Notes: generated by a model from the letters alone, not told the origin. A DNA stretch of 60,598 bases from Sphingomonas xinjiangensis (GCF_014199255.1 NZ_JACIJF010000019.1:1-60598); one strand, 5' to 3'. Counted from the first letter of the stretch, positions 1-9,899 are shown. Made by a program: numbers and translations.

Positions 1-25
1 CTCTGCAAGTACGAGGTCTCGAAGG

Positions 26-95
26 ATGAACGGACGGCACCTTACAGGATGCGCTTGAGCTCCCCGAGATGGCAGCTGTTGGCGCTCAGCTGCCC
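26..95 (+). repeat. REP-like dispersed repeat, copy 1
   Basis: Copy of a ~70-bp family seen about 15 times in the window, always in this orientation. It opens ATGAACGGACGGCA and ends in the family hairpin: GGCAGCT, a 10-nt loop GTTGGCGCTC, then AGCTGCC (71-94). The rest of 1-305 shows no convincing gene; the open frame across it is the translated repeat. Confidence 0.75.
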
Positions 96-305
96 CTCCT
101 ATCAATTGATTGTCCGTCGATGCGACCGGAAGGCGCTCCCGGAGCAAACCGGCTCCAGCATTGGCGAAATTTTGCTGTTAGTCCTTCTGACGAAGATCGT
201 TCGGATCACACGTAGCTCGACGCACGTGAAACGACGGGTGCTCCATCCAACACATTGAACGCCCACGTTCGGGAGCGTCGGACGAACGGGATAACATCGT
301 TGAAG

Positions 306-2267
306 TCAGTGAGCAGAAAACAACCGTGTCGAGGAGGAGGAAAGGGCGCAATCATCGGCGGGGCATGAGACGGTCAGGCCTACCTTGCTGCTTCTCTTGG
401 CTGTCTGTCGAAAACGTTGGTCGCCAGCCTCAACGCTTAGCAAACGGCTCTGGGCACCTCTTGGTGGTCTCGAAGAAGATGCTCGCTGCGCAAACTGCTC
501 CAGCAGATCTGTAGCGGCATGGAAGTCGACTGCTTCGGAGAAGAGGAAGCCCTGACCAATCGTGCAACCGAACGCGAGTAGCTGGCCTACCTGCTCCTCG
601 TGCTCCACGCCTTCAGCGACGACCCTCATGCCTAGCTTCTTCGAGATCGAAAGAAGACCCTCGACGATCGCAGCACTGGGTTCACCTGGCGCTAGCTGTG
701 CGACGAAGGACTTGTCGATTTTTAGAATGTCGACTGGAACGGAAAGCAGATGCGTCAGCGACGCAAAGCCGGTGCCGAAATCATCCAGTGCGAGGAGCAG
801 ACCTTTAGCGCGAAGCTTTGCAATCGCCGTTGCAAGTCCGTCGTCGCGTTCGCCCATATAGACGGACTCGGTGACCTCCAGGACGACGTGTTTCAGCGGA
901 ACGCGATACTCGTCGAAGACAGCAGCTATATCGTCAGCCAGCTTCCCCCCGAAGAAATCGGCTGAGGACACATTGATACCCACATGCTGGAAGGGGATGC
1001 CTCGATCCAGCCATTGCCGCACGTCCTTCGCTACCGAGGCGAGCATGCGCGCAGTGATCTCGGCTGCTATGCGAGAGTCCGAGAAGGCGTCGACGAACTC
1101 GCCTGCGGTAAGGACGCCGTCGTCCGTTCGCAGCCGGCACAGCGCCTCCATCCCGATGATCTCGCGGCTCGCGAGGTTCACGATAGGCTGATAATGCGCC
1201 TCGACACGCCCGTCTTTCAGCGCAGCATCGACTTCGCGGATCGCTGCGAGCCTGCGGATCATGGTCGTACCCAGACCCTTCCAGTAATGTACGAAGCTAC
1301 CGCGCCGGGTCTCTTTTGCGTGGTAGAGCGCGAAGTCAGCATTCTGCCGTACGATGTCAGAGCTTTGATCGCCGCTGGTCAGCTTCGCACCCCCAATGGT
1401 TGCTCGAGGTGCGATCAACTGCCCGCCCACATCGACTTCGGCTTTGAGGGCTTCAAGGATCTTACCCGCAACCTGCTCCAGGCCCGACAGCGCTTGAGGT
1501 GACTGCACGAGGATCGCAAACTCGTCACCTCCAAGCCGGAAGGCTCGATCCGGCGTGGAAAGCGACGACAGCCGTTCCGCCACACCCTGCAACAGGCGAT
1601 CGCCCGCGTGGTGACCGAAGGTGTCATTGACGACCTTCAGATTATCTAGATCTGCTACGAGCAAAGCCCAGGAGCCAGACTCTTGGCAGGACAATCGAGT
1701 GAGTGCCGCGTCGAACGCCGCGCGATTAGGGAGCCCGGTCAGATCGTCAAAATAAGCCCTGCGCTCCCGCTCGAGCACCCGCTGATGGCGTTCGATGGCG
1801 ATCGCGCAGAGGTGAAGGCAAGTATCGACAATGCGGCGCTCGATCCGGCTCGGACCGCGCTTCTCCCTGAAGTAGAACGCAAAGGTGCCAATCACTCGTC
1901 CGGCCGCATCTTTGATCGGGCTCGACCAACAGGCCGCCAGACCTAGCGGAACGGCTAACGCCTTGAAGCTCGCCCAGCGCTGATCCGTCTCGATGTCGGT
2001 GACGGTTACAGGTTTACCATAGTAGGCGGCGCTTCCGCAGGAGCCCGCCTGCGGACCGGTGATCAAGCCTTCCAAAGAGGCTGAGTAATCGTCAGGCAAG
2101 CTGGGCGCAGCCAGAGGGTGTATGGTCCCGCTCTCATCTACGAGTAGCACGGAACAGATCACCCCAGGAACACGCTCCTCAACCTCACAGCAGAGTCGCT
2201 CCGCCGTTCTTTGAAGCGACTCTCCTTTCGCGACCATCTCAAGGATCATGTTTTGGAAGCGTAACAA
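306..2267 (-). CDS. GAF-GGDEF-EAL cyclic-di-GMP signalling protein
   Basis: A 653-residue cytoplasmic protein with no signal peptide or clear membrane segment. An N-terminal GAF-like sensor (about 13-155) is followed by a diguanylate cyclase domain (about 170-330) with an intact LGGDEFAIL active site, then an EAL phosphodiesterase domain (about 345-590) with MEALCRL and DDFGTGFAS. Both catalytic signatures are present, so it could make or degrade c-di-GMP. The last ~60 residues are Ser/Arg-rich and match no domain I know. It is a single transcription unit; the next gene to its right is a LysR remnant. The family assignment is firm. The ligand of the GAF domain and the net enzymatic activity cannot be read from the sequence. 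Confidence 0.93.
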   Translation of the reverse strand: MLRFQNMILEMVAKGESLQRTAERLCCEVEERVPGVICSVLLVDESGTIHPLAAPSLPDDYSASLEGLITGPQAGSCGSAAYYGKPVTVTDIETDQRWASFKALAVPLGLAACWSSPIKDAAGRVIGTFAFYFREKRGPSRIERRIVDTCLHLCAIAIERHQRVLERERRAYFDDLTGLPNRAAFDAALTRLSCQESGSWALLVADLDNLKVVNDTFGHHAGDRLLQGVAERLSSLSTPDRAFRLGGDEFAILVQSPQALSGLEQVAGKILEALKAEVDVGGQLIAPRATIGGAKLTSGDQSSDIVRQNADFALYHAKETRRGSFVHYWKGLGTTMIRRLAAIREVDAALKDGRVEAHYQPIVNLASREIIGMEALCRLRTDDGVLTAGEFVDAFSDSRIAAEITARMLASVAKDVRQWLDRGIPFQHVGINVSSADFFGGKLADDIAAVFDEYRVPLKHVVLEVTESVYMGERDDGLATAIAKLRAKGLLLALDDFGTGFASLTHLLSVPVDILKIDKSFVAQLAPGEPSAAIVEGLLSISKKLGMRVVAEGVEHEEQVGQLLAFGCTIGQGFLFSEAVDFHAATDLLEQFAQRASSSRPPRGAQSRLLSVEAGDQRFRQTAKRSSKVGLTVSCPADDCALSSSSTRLFSAH

Positions 2268-2336
2268 GGCTCAGTGTCCGACAGCGTACATGAGCATTAT
2301 AGGACGATATTAGCCTTCAATCCCGGTAGTCCGAAC

Positions 2337-2406
2337 ATGAACAGACGGCAGGTTTTGGGAAGCGCGCGAGCAGCCCCAAACGGCAGCTACTGGCGCCGAG
2401 CTGCCC
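2337..2406 (+). repeat. REP-like dispersed repeat, copy 2
   Basis: Begins ATGAACAGACGGCAGG and closes with GGCAGCT-ACTGGCGCCG-AGCTGCC. It forms the left part of a longer segment (2337-2849) that is duplicated at 58161-58670. Confidence 0.8.
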
Positions 2407-2491
2407 TGCTTACGGCAGCTTCCGCCCAGTTCTGGAAGTTCACCGCCATCGTGGCGAGTGCCAATACCCGTCCTTGGTTCATCCAAGCGAT

Positions 2492-2849
2492 CTAACGGCC
2501 CGCGGTGACGCTAATAATTGCCTCTAAGAGCTCGCCTACCTGTCCGCTGGACCCCCAAGCGTAGACCGAAAGGTTGAGAGCTGCCTCTGCCGAAAATATG
2601 CTGCTGACGCCAACTGCATAAGCCTCAGCAGTGTTGATCGGTAGCACCGACACGCCAAGCCCCGCCTCAACCGCCGACAGAACACTGGCGAGACGGTTTC
2701 CGGTGAAGGCGATGTACCATCGGCGCCTTTCGCGCTCGATGCGGTCGATCATTACATCGGGATACAGCCCGCCCGGAGGAAATGTCACCAGCGGGAGCGG
2801 GTCGTGCCAAGCTCCGCTGGCATTTCCCTCGAACCAGCCGAGCGGTTGG
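2492..2849 (-). pseudogene. LysR-family regulator, 3' fragment
   Basis: The reading frame encodes the C-terminal ~110 residues of a LysR effector-binding domain, with recognisable stretches such as VLSAVEAGLGVSVLPIN and SVYAW. It is very similar to the same part of the complete LysR gene at 58312-59145. Similarity stops abruptly near 2849, after codons for the stretch at GNASGAW, and the sequence beyond is unrelated. The DNA-binding N-terminus and two thirds of the protein are therefore missing. The open stretch from 2788 has an internal Met but is not expected to be functional. This is a duplication remnant rather than a small gene. Confidence 0.85.
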
Positions 2850-2907
2850 CAGCATACGCCGTCAGAAGCTCACCACATCAGCGACAAGGCCGCACGCGTG
2901 GGGAAGC

Positions 2908-3681
2908 TCAGCGCGTTGCGGCAAGGATCATGGCGACGGTCTCCTCAGGCATGTCCCACATCGGAAAGTGGCCGCTGGACGCAAACCAATGGAGACAGGC
3001 CGATGGGAAGGCAGCTTTTGCGCGCGCGGCCTGCCTCGGCAGACAGAGGCGGTCGTGCCTGCCCCATCCGATCATGATCCGGCCGGTGTTGTCGGCGGCC
3101 GGCCCGGTTTGCTCAGGACCGCTCGCTAGGCTGTGGACCAGCGCGTCGAAGGTCGGCGTGGTACTGAGACTTGCCAATTCGGTCGCAACGACCTGCGGAT
3201 CGAGCGTCCAAGGGCGTGCGGACAACTGAGCGAGCAATGCAGTCCGTGACGCCGCATTGCGGCTCAGCATCGGCAGGCTCGGCCGGATCGCGCGCAGCAA
3301 GCGACCCGAGAGCCCGATCGTGGTTTTGAAGAAGATTCGCTCCCACCCTCGCCAGAAGCCACCTGGGTCGAGCGCGACAACATTGCCGACACAGCCGCGT
3401 CGAGCGAGTTCAAGCACAAGCCTTGCTCCCATCGAGCTGCCGACGACGTCGACCCCAGCTAATCCGTTTTCAGCGATGTAGCGTTCTATGCTGCCAACCA
3501 GCCCGTCGAAGGTGCCGCTGTCGTGTTCCGCGGGCGTGTCACCATGGCCTGGAAGGTCGATTGCGATTACCGTCCGGTGGGCGCTGAGCGCATCCAGGAT
3601 GGTGCTCCAGGAGCGCCAGCTTCCGCCGAGACCATGGACGAGCAGCAACTTGCGACCGGTACCGCATTGGATCTGGTTCAT
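2908..3681 (-). CDS. alpha/beta-fold hydrolase
   Basis: A 257-residue protein with the full serine-hydrolase pattern: oxyanion-hole LLVHGLGGS near the N-terminus, nucleophile elbow GSSMG around residue 82, a late acidic residue in IGWGRHDRL, and the catalytic His in SSGHFPMWD. There is no signal peptide, so it should be cytoplasmic. Length fits the small esterase/haloperoxidase-like group. The substrate cannot be predicted. Its stop lies about 60 bases from the LysR remnant, and its start faces the small gene at 3833. The start chosen is the first ATG in frame (MNQIQCG); the ribosome site is weak. Confidence 0.88.
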   Translation of the reverse strand: MNQIQCGTGRKLLLVHGLGGSWRSWSTILDALSAHRTVIAIDLPGHGDTPAEHDSGTFDGLVGSIERYIAENGLAGVDVVGSSMGARLVLELARRGCVGNVVALDPGGFWRGWERIFFKTTIGLSGRLLRAIRPSLPMLSRNAASRTALLAQLSARPWTLDPQVVATELASLSTTPTFDALVHSLASGPEQTGPAADNTGRIMIGWGRHDRLCLPRQAARAKAAFPSACLHWFASSGHFPMWDMPEETVAMILAATR

Positions 3682-3832
3682 CTCATGCTGCTCTTGTTGC
3701 CGTGGACAGGCTCAACGATCCCAATCCCTCGGCGGGGCCGACGGACTTGCCTGCAAATGCAAAGCCGGCGATCGACACGCGGATCGATAGCGAGCGCTGT
3801 TTGGTTGGACATCAATCACCAGGAGAACGAAC

Positions 3833-4012
3833 ATGGCGACGCTTCCACCAGACCCCTATGCACCAGATCCGATCCGCGAGCCCGACGGGACGCCAGTACC
3901 TAATGATCAACCAGAGTCGCTGCCCGGCCCAGACAATCCTGAGGCACCGGTGATCGAGCAAGAGGCCCCCGACGATGCGCCGAGCGACACCCCCACACAA
4001 ACCCAGGCGTGA
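3833..4012 (+). CDS. small proline- and acid-rich protein, 59 residues
   Basis: Short reading frame starting MATLPPDPYAPDPIREPDG and ending DTPTQTQA, preceded by a good ribosome site (AGGAG at 3821, 7 bases before the ATG). The product is about one fifth proline with many Asp/Glu and has no hydrophobic segment, so it is probably disordered and cytoplasmic. I recognise no functional family. It stands alone, divergent from the hydrolase at 2908-3681. The strong ribosome site and the codon composition support a real gene. Confidence 0.65.
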   Translation: MATLPPDPYAPDPIREPDGTPVPNDQPESLPGPDNPEAPVIEQEAPDDAPSDTPTQTQA

Positions 4013-4454
4013 GTTCTAATATGGCCTGCCGCTTTACGCAGTGGGCCACCTTCGATCCCCGCTCTAACGGTTCCAGGCTAACCTGTGCTCAGAAGCTTCT
4101 GAAGGGCGCGGGGGTCTCAGATGCAACCGTCGCAGGCTACTCGAGTCCGAGTGAGGGGTCGGAGCACCGTTCGGCCGACCGGGGGGCACCGCCGGCCGGA
4201 GCAGCATCCGACCGCCCCACCCGGAGGCCAAAGCTTCGGGATGACACCCATTGCCGTGGATGTGAAACTCTCGAAATCACATAAGTTGGAGGTAAGGATC
4301 AGTTCCGACTTTTCTGGATTACTCATCGGAAAGGATCACTGTCGCAGCGTCGAAAAGAGCGGCCAATTTCTGCATGACGCGTATGGCAAATCGAAAACCG
4401 ATCCTCGGTATCAAGTCGCCGAGGGCGGCTCTAATCGTCCATTACGTAGCTTGC

Positions 4455-4479
4455 GGAACTATGCGAGTAGGCCTCCGGT
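4455..4479 (+). promoter_or_regulatory. possible general-stress (EcfG-type) promoter
   Basis: GGAAC at 4455-4459 is followed after 16 bases by CGGT at 4476-4479. The alphaproteobacterial general-stress sigma consensus is GGAAC, 16-17 bases, CGTT, so three of four -10 bases match. It lies 30 bases before the CheB-like gene start. The rest of 4013-4509 shows no gene or other signal that I can support. Confidence 0.25.
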
Positions 4480-4509
4480 CGGTGCTTTTCCCCAGGGAAG
4501 GTTGAAGCG

Positions 4510-5529
4510 ATGGCGTTTTCGGCAAAGAGAGACATCATCGCCATTGGCGGATCTGCAGGGAGCGGCGCCGTGCTGAAGAGGCTGGTCGATGCGCTGCCCG
4601 CCGACTTTCCGGCGAGCGTGTTCGTCAGCACGCACATCCCTGCCAACTCGCCTGGTTTCCTCTCCGAGATCCTGTCGAGCCGATCAGCTATACCCGTCTC
4701 ACAGGCGATCGAAGGACAGCCGATAGAAAGGGGGCATGTCTACGTCGCAGCGCCTGACCGGCATCTCCTGCTTGTCGACGGAACAATTCGCTTGGGGGAG
4801 GGCCCACGAGAGAACATGGTGCGGCCAGCCATTGACCCGCTGTTCCGCTCGGCTGCGCTTGCCTATGGTTCGCGTGTCGTGGGAGTGGTGCTGACAGGCA
4901 TGCTGAACGACGGGGCCTCAGGGCTTCACGCAATCAAGTCCTGCGGCGGTACTGCCGTGGTGCAAAGCCCCCTGGACGCCGAGGCTGAGCAGATGCCGGT
5001 CGCGGCGCTAGAGGCGACGGACGTCGATCACGTAGTGCCCTCTGCTGATCTAGCCGCGCTTTTGGTGAAGATCGCTGGAACTGAAGCAGGACCTCAGCGC
5101 GGTTCGAGCGAAGATCTGAGGCTTGACGTTCAGATCGCCGCGGGAGTGAGGCTTGGCAGCGGAAATCTCCGGAAGATCGCGTCTCCCAGTGCGCTGTCCT
5201 GTCCAGACTGTCACGGCGTGCTCTCTGAAATCCACAACTCTCGGCCGCTGCGCTATCGCTGTCAGATCGGTCACGCCTACACCGCCGATGTGCTTGTCTC
5301 GCGCGGGGATGAGGTCGACGAAGCGGTACGCGTCGCGATGCGGGTCATGGAAGAGCGAGTCACGCTGGTCGAGCGCATGGCACTGGATGCCCGACAGACA
5401 GGCCGCGCTGCAGTTGCCGAACTGTATGAAGCGCGGGCGGAAGAATATCGTGGTTATGCTGCCACCTTGCGCGATGCGGCCGTCGCATCGTTGCGGCTTG
5501 GCCGAGCACCGCGTGCACAAGATATCTGA
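4510..5529 (+). CDS. CheB-type methylesterase domain protein with C-terminal zinc-ribbon-like tail
   Basis: A 339-residue protein with a CheB catalytic domain (about 8-190) but no N-terminal receiver domain. The catalytic triad is visible: Ser15 in GGSAGS, His42 in THIPANSPG and Asp134 in MLNDGASG. CheB removes methyl groups from receptor glutamates. Stand-alone copies like this often sit beside CheB/CheR/PAS kinases rather than chemotaxis operons. The tail contains Cys231, Cys234, Cys251 and His255, a likely metal-binding ribbon, followed by a helical segment rich in Glu/Arg/Ala. It lies 66 bases upstream of the giant kinase gene, in the same direction, and is probably co-transcribed. No canonical che genes are in the window, so the substrate is unknown. 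Confidence 0.9.
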   Translation: MAFSAKRDIIAIGGSAGSGAVLKRLVDALPADFPASVFVSTHIPANSPGFLSEILSSRSAIPVSQAIEGQPIERGHVYVAAPDRHLLLVDGTIRLGEGPRENMVRPAIDPLFRSAALAYGSRVVGVVLTGMLNDGASGLHAIKSCGGTAVVQSPLDAEAEQMPVAALEATDVDHVVPSADLAALLVKIAGTEAGPQRGSSEDLRLDVQIAAGVRLGSGNLRKIASPSALSCPDCHGVLSEIHNSRPLRYRCQIGHAYTADVLVSRGDEVDEAVRVAMRVMEERVTLVERMALDARQTGRAAVAELYEARAEEYRGYAATLRDAAVASLRLGRAPRAQDI

Positions 5530-5595
5530 CTGATAATACTTCGTCTTTAGGCCATCGCGGTTTATCTATGGTGGAGAAGCTCGGGATGGAACGCG

Positions 5596-8500
5596 GTGGC
5601 GACTAATAATCAGAAAGTTGAAGAATCCGCGCACGAGGAAGGCTTGGCCAAATCGACGCAGCAGATGCCAGTGGTCGGCGTTGGCGTGTGCGCTGCATCG
5701 CTCGGGTCCCTTGATGAGCTATTCGCCGGTGTCGGTGCGGGTAATGGTGGCGCCTGGCTGATAGCAGTGCGGCAGAAAGAGGGATTGAGCGTCGACACCG
5801 TCCTCGACCTTCTGAGGCGCAAGTCCTCTCTTCCAGTGAAGATCGCAAGCAGCGGCGACTCGATCGAGCCGGATCACATTTATGTCGGCGGCCCGGACGA
5901 CATGATCACTCTTGAGGACGGACATATTCACGTTCGCCCTGCGATCGAACCGGTGGGGCACCGGGGCACGATCGACTCCATGCTCATATCGCTTGCCGAA
6001 CATGCGCAGGAGCGAGCCGTCGCCGTGTTGTTAGCCGGGCTAGGCACCGATGGAACGGCGGGCATCACCGCAACCAAGAAGTTTGGTGGCCTTTCGATCG
6101 CGGAACGCGTCGAGGGTGAGGATGCGACCACGCAGGAAGGTGTCGGAGCGTTTGGCGTAGTCGACCAGCTTCTGCCAGTGAACGCGATCGCCTCTCAAAT
6201 CGCGCAGTACACAAGAAACATCGCCAGCCTAGCCGAGCGTGGCGACGCCTATGATGGCGCCGTTGAGATCGAGGCGCAGATTACGCAGATAACGACCATC
6301 CTGCGCAACGTTACAGGCAACGACTTCCACGGCTACAAACGCGGTACCTTCATTCGGCGCGTCAACCGACGGATGCAGGTGACGCAGATTGACTCCGTCA
6401 CTGCTTACCTGACGCGGCTACGGGAGGACCGGGAAGAGGTCCAGCACCTGTTCCAGGATCTGCTGATTAGCGTCACACAGTTCTTTCGCGATCCCCAGGA
6501 GTTCGAGGTCCTCGAGCGCGAGATCCCTCGACTTTTCGAGGGCAAAGAAGCCGGCGAGCAGTTGCGGGTATGGGTCCTGGGCTGCGCGACTGGTGAGGAA
6601 GCCTATTCGATCGCCATCCTGCTGCGCGAGCACATGGCGAAGCTGGACAATCCACCGGATGCGCAGATCTTTGCAACTGATCTAGATGCGCGTGCGCTCA
6701 ATCTGGCGCGCGCCGGACGCTACACAGATGCCATCGCCGATCAGGTGCGCTCAGACCGGCTAGAGCGATGGTTCGTACGTGAAGGAGACACCTATTGCGT
6801 CTCCAAGGAGTTGCGCGAGATGTGCATCTTCTCGCCGCATAACATCGTAAAGGACGCGCCCTTTTCCAGGATCGACGTCCTGTCATGTCGCAACCTCCTG
6901 ATCTACCTGAATGCCGAAATTCAGAGTCGCGTAATACCCATCTTCCACTTCTCGCTTCGCCCCGGCGGCGTGTTGTTCCTCGGCTCGTCGGAAAACGTGA
7001 CGCGGCACCAAAGGCTGTTTGCACCCGTAGACCGTAAGAACCGGGTCTTCCGCCGTTTAGAAACGGCAGCGCGCATCATCCCAGACTTCCCGCTCTCCAC
7101 GCGGGTGCGCTCTCCAGAGCCGCAACATCTGCCATCTCTGCCCGCGATGCATGAAGGCCGGCTGACCCTCCGAATGAGCCGGCAGGCGGAAGCTATTGCT
7201 GAGCGCTATGCACCCGCTTACGTGGTGGTGGACGCGCAGTATGACGTTCTCCACTTCTCTGGCCGGACCGGTCGTTACCTGGAACCCAGCGCCGGCGCGG
7301 CTACGCTGAATTTGATGAGCCTCGTTCACCGCGACCTGCGGTCGGACGTTCGTTCGGCGTTAAGTCGCGCCGCAAGTGATGGCCAGCGGGTCGAACTGGC
7401 CGGTTTAACTATTCACGACGACGACCGCACCCGAGGCGTGAACCTGGTGGTGGAACCCGTTGACGGAAGCAGCAGCACGCTGGTCGTTCTGTTTCAGGAT
7501 ATTGGGCCAGTGCACGAGGCGGGCGGCGCAGAAAGCGGCCGCTTTGCGGGCGATGATCATGTTCAACGGGTCGAAGCCGAACTCCGCATCACCCGGGACC
7601 GACTACAAGCGACGATTGAGGAACTGGAGTCCACTAACGAAGAGCTGAAATCCTCCAATGAGGAGTATCAATCCATAAACGAAGAGCTTCAGTCTGCCAG
7701 CGAGGAGATGGAGACTTCCAAGGAAGAGCTTCAATCCGTCAATGAGGAGCTGCAGACTGTAAATGGTGAGCTAAGCCACCGAGTTTTGGAAATCGGTCGA
7801 ACTAACTCAGACCTGAAAAATCTGTTGGAATCCACTCAGATTGCGACCGTCTTCTTAGATAATGACCTTAGGGTCCGCAATTTCACACCCGTAGCTACTG
7901 AGATTTTCCACCTGCTTGAGACAGACATTGGTCGGCCGCTCGATCATGTCGTCTCGAGAGTTCACTACCCCGAACTTCTGGACGATGTCCGTCGGGTCCT
8001 GAAGACACTAACACCGATCGAACGTGAGATCGTCGATCGCCACGCCGATCGCTACTATGCCGCTCGCGTTCTGCCCTACCGCAGCACAGACAACTACATC
8101 AGCGGTGCGGTGGTTACCTTCACGGACCTGACCGCCGTTCACAGGGCCGAGAGCGCAATGAGGGACAGCGAGCAACGGTATCGCGCCTTTGTGACCGCCA
8201 GCTCTGATGCCATTTATCGGATGAACTCCGACTGGTCTGAGATGTGGGAAATGGATGGCCGAGAGTTTCTTCCCAGTACTACGTCGCCGTCTCAAGATTG
8301 GATGGAGACCTACATTCATCCCGACGAGCAGCAGTGGGTACGTGCACGCATAGACGAAGCGGTCCGCTTGAAGAATGTATTCGAACTCGAGCATCGCATC
8401 TACCGAGCTGACAGCACAATTGGATGGACGCATTCGCGAGCTGTGCCGATCTTGGATGATGACGGGGTCATCGTAGAGTGGCTCGGCGCGGCCAGCGACG

Positions 8501-9531
8501 TCACCGCTGCGCACGAGTCTGAAGCGATGCGGCGCGCCAGCGATGAACGGCTACGAAGCGCGATCGAAGTCGCACGGGTCGGCACCTGGGATTGGGACGT
8601 CGCCACTGGCGAGATCAACTGGTCGGATGAGCATTTTCGGATGAACGGCTACGCAGTTGGGGAGGTAAGTCCAAGTCACGAAGCTTGGGTCTCGCGCATT
8701 CACCCAGAGGATCGAGAAGCGGCCGAAGCGGCGCTGCGGAACGCACGTGAGACGCATCAGGAATATGTCCACGAGTTCCGGTCTTTGCATCCAAACGGGT
8801 CGGTGCATTGGCTCTCGGCCCGCGGCCGATTCTTGTACCGAGACGATGGCACGCCCGTGCGCATGATCGGCGCGATGGTAGAAACGACGGACGCGCGCGA
8901 ATTTCTGCAGCGGCAAGAAGTGTTGGTAGCCGAACTACAGCACCGCACCCGGAACCTAATCGGTGTCGTGCGCTCAATGGCCGAGAAGACGATGCGGCGC
9001 GCAGGCAGTTTGGAGGACTTCCGGGAGCGTTTCCGAGAACGTCTCGGTGCGTTGGCGCGCGTGCAGGGACTTCTCTCACGCTTGGATGAACATGACCGCG
9101 TTAGCTTCGACGAGTTGATACACACCGAACTCGCTGCACACGGCGTGTCGGAGGACGGCGACGAGCGAGTTTCTCTGCAAGGACCTGAGGGAATCCGACT
9201 TCGGTCGAGCATGGTACAGACGCTCGCGCTCGGCCTGCATGAGCTTGCTACGAATGCGAGTAAATATGGTGCCTTGAGGGACTCAGGTGGTCACCTGAAC
9301 ATCAATTGGCGCATGATCAATGATGCCGCGGGCGATCAGCGGCTTGAGATAGTCTGGAAGGAGGAGGGCGTCGATATGGCAGCGGCCGGCACTATTCGGG
9401 GGACCGGCCAAGGCCGGGAGCTCATCGAGCGTGCTTTGCCATATCAGTTGGATGCAAAGACAAGTTACGTAATGGAACCGGACGGAGTACGCTGCGTAAT
9501 CGATATACCAGTCTCGAGGACCACCCTATGA
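5596..9531 (+). CDS. CheB/CheR fusion with coiled coil, PAS domains and HWE histidine kinase
   Basis: A 1311-residue cytoplasmic protein. Order: CheB-like domain (about 25-205); CheR methyltransferase (about 225-490) with SAM motif GCATGEE at 329-335; a PAS-like region; a long Glu-rich coiled coil (about 655-735, repeats of EELQS/NEELQ type); a PAS domain before residue 850 and two more PAS domains (about 860-1105); and an HWE kinase with phospho-acceptor His around 1116 (AELQHRTRN), N-box HELATNASKYG and a WKEEG motif. The CheB part looks dead: the nucleophile position holds Cys32 and the His position holds Arg59, with only Asp152 kept. The start is GTG at 5596; the nearby ATG at 5586 is in another frame. 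The stop overlaps the response regulator start. Confidence 0.92.
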   Translation: MATNNQKVEESAHEEGLAKSTQQMPVVGVGVCAASLGSLDELFAGVGAGNGGAWLIAVRQKEGLSVDTVLDLLRRKSSLPVKIASSGDSIEPDHIYVGGPDDMITLEDGHIHVRPAIEPVGHRGTIDSMLISLAEHAQERAVAVLLAGLGTDGTAGITATKKFGGLSIAERVEGEDATTQEGVGAFGVVDQLLPVNAIASQIAQYTRNIASLAERGDAYDGAVEIEAQITQITTILRNVTGNDFHGYKRGTFIRRVNRRMQVTQIDSVTAYLTRLREDREEVQHLFQDLLISVTQFFRDPQEFEVLEREIPRLFEGKEAGEQLRVWVLGCATGEEAYSIAILLREHMAKLDNPPDAQIFATDLDARALNLARAGRYTDAIADQVRSDRLERWFVREGDTYCVSKELREMCIFSPHNIVKDAPFSRIDVLSCRNLLIYLNAEIQSRVIPIFHFSLRPGGVLFLGSSENVTRHQRLFAPVDRKNRVFRRLETAARIIPDFPLSTRVRSPEPQHLPSLPAMHEGRLTLRMSRQAEAIAERYAPAYVVVDAQYDVLHFSGRTGRYLEPSAGAATLNLMSLVHRDLRSDVRSALSRAASDGQRVELAGLTIHDDDRTRGVNLVVEPVDGSSSTLVVLFQDIGPVHEAGGAESGRFAGDDHVQRVEAELRITRDRLQATIEELESTNEELKSSNEEYQSINEELQSASEEMETSKEELQSVNEELQTVNGELSHRVLEIGRTNSDLKNLLESTQIATVFLDNDLRVRNFTPVATEIFHLLETDIGRPLDHVVSRVHYPELLDDVRRVLKTLTPIEREIVDRHADRYYAARVLPYRSTDNYISGAVVTFTDLTAVHRAESAMRDSEQRYRAFVTASSDAIYRMNSDWSEMWEMDGREFLPSTTSPSQDWMETYIHPDEQQWVRARIDEAVRLKNVFELEHRIYRADSTIGWTHSRAVPILDDDGVIVEWLGAASDVTAAHESEAMRRASDERLRSAIEVARVGTWDWDVATGEINWSDEHFRMNGYAVGEVSPSHEAWVSRIHPEDREAAEAALRNARETHQEYVHEFRSLHPNGSVHWLSARGRFLYRDDGTPVRMIGAMVETTDAREFLQRQEVLVAELQHRTRNLIGVVRSMAEKTMRRAGSLEDFRERFRERLGALARVQGLLSRLDEHDRVSFDELIHTELAAHGVSEDGDERVSLQGPEGIRLRSSMVQTLALGLHELATNASKYGALRDSGGHLNINWRMINDAAGDQRLEIVWKEEGVDMAAAGTIRGTGQGRELIERALPYQLDAKTSYVMEPDGVRCVIDIPVSRTTL

Positions 9532-9899
9532 CCGAGCATTCGCTACAGGGCCGCACGATCCTCGTTGTTGAAGACGAATATCTTCTTGTGGAGGATCTTT
9601 GTTCGGAATTGGAGGATTGGAAGGCGACCATCGTCGGACCCGCCGCAACGGTTCAGGAGGGCTTGAGGCTGCTCAGAGACACTGAGCAATTGGACGGCGC
9701 CATTCTTGATGTGAACTTGCGCGGCGAGCACGTCTTTCCGTTGGCGGATGAGCTGATGGCTCGCGGAGTGCCGTTCGTGTTCACAACCGGGTACGACGCG
9801 TCGGCGATCCCGAGCCGATTCAACAAAGTGAGTCGCTGCGAAAAGCCTGTGCAGATCTCCCAAGTGGTTCGATCGATCAGTAAGGCGGCGCATGCTTGA
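9528..9899 (+). CDS. single-domain response regulator
   Basis: A 123-residue receiver domain with no output domain. Acidic pocket VEDE near residue 14, phospho-acceptor Asp61 in GAILDVNLRGE, a switch Thr in FTTGYD, and the conserved Lys in SRCEKPVQ (about 106). The ATG overlaps the preceding stop codon in ATGA, so translation is probably coupled to the HWE kinase, which is its likely phospho-donor. Receivers of this kind paired with HWE kinases either act as phosphate sinks or relay to a downstream partner. No transcription factor partner is visible nearby. Confidence 0.92.
   Translation: MTEHSLQGRTILVVEDEYLLVEDLCSELEDWKATIVGPAATVQEGLRLLRDTEQLDGAILDVNLRGEHVFPLADELMARGVPFVFTTGYDASAIPSRFNKVSRCEKPVQISQVVRSISKAAHA

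Noticed and set aside
2274..2495. Short ORFs encoding peptides like RQVLGSARAAPNGSYWRRAAL, also at 35589-35771 and 58103-58315
   Set aside because: They are translations of the REP-like repeat and its duplicated flank; no ribosome site, and the frame is not kept in most copies.
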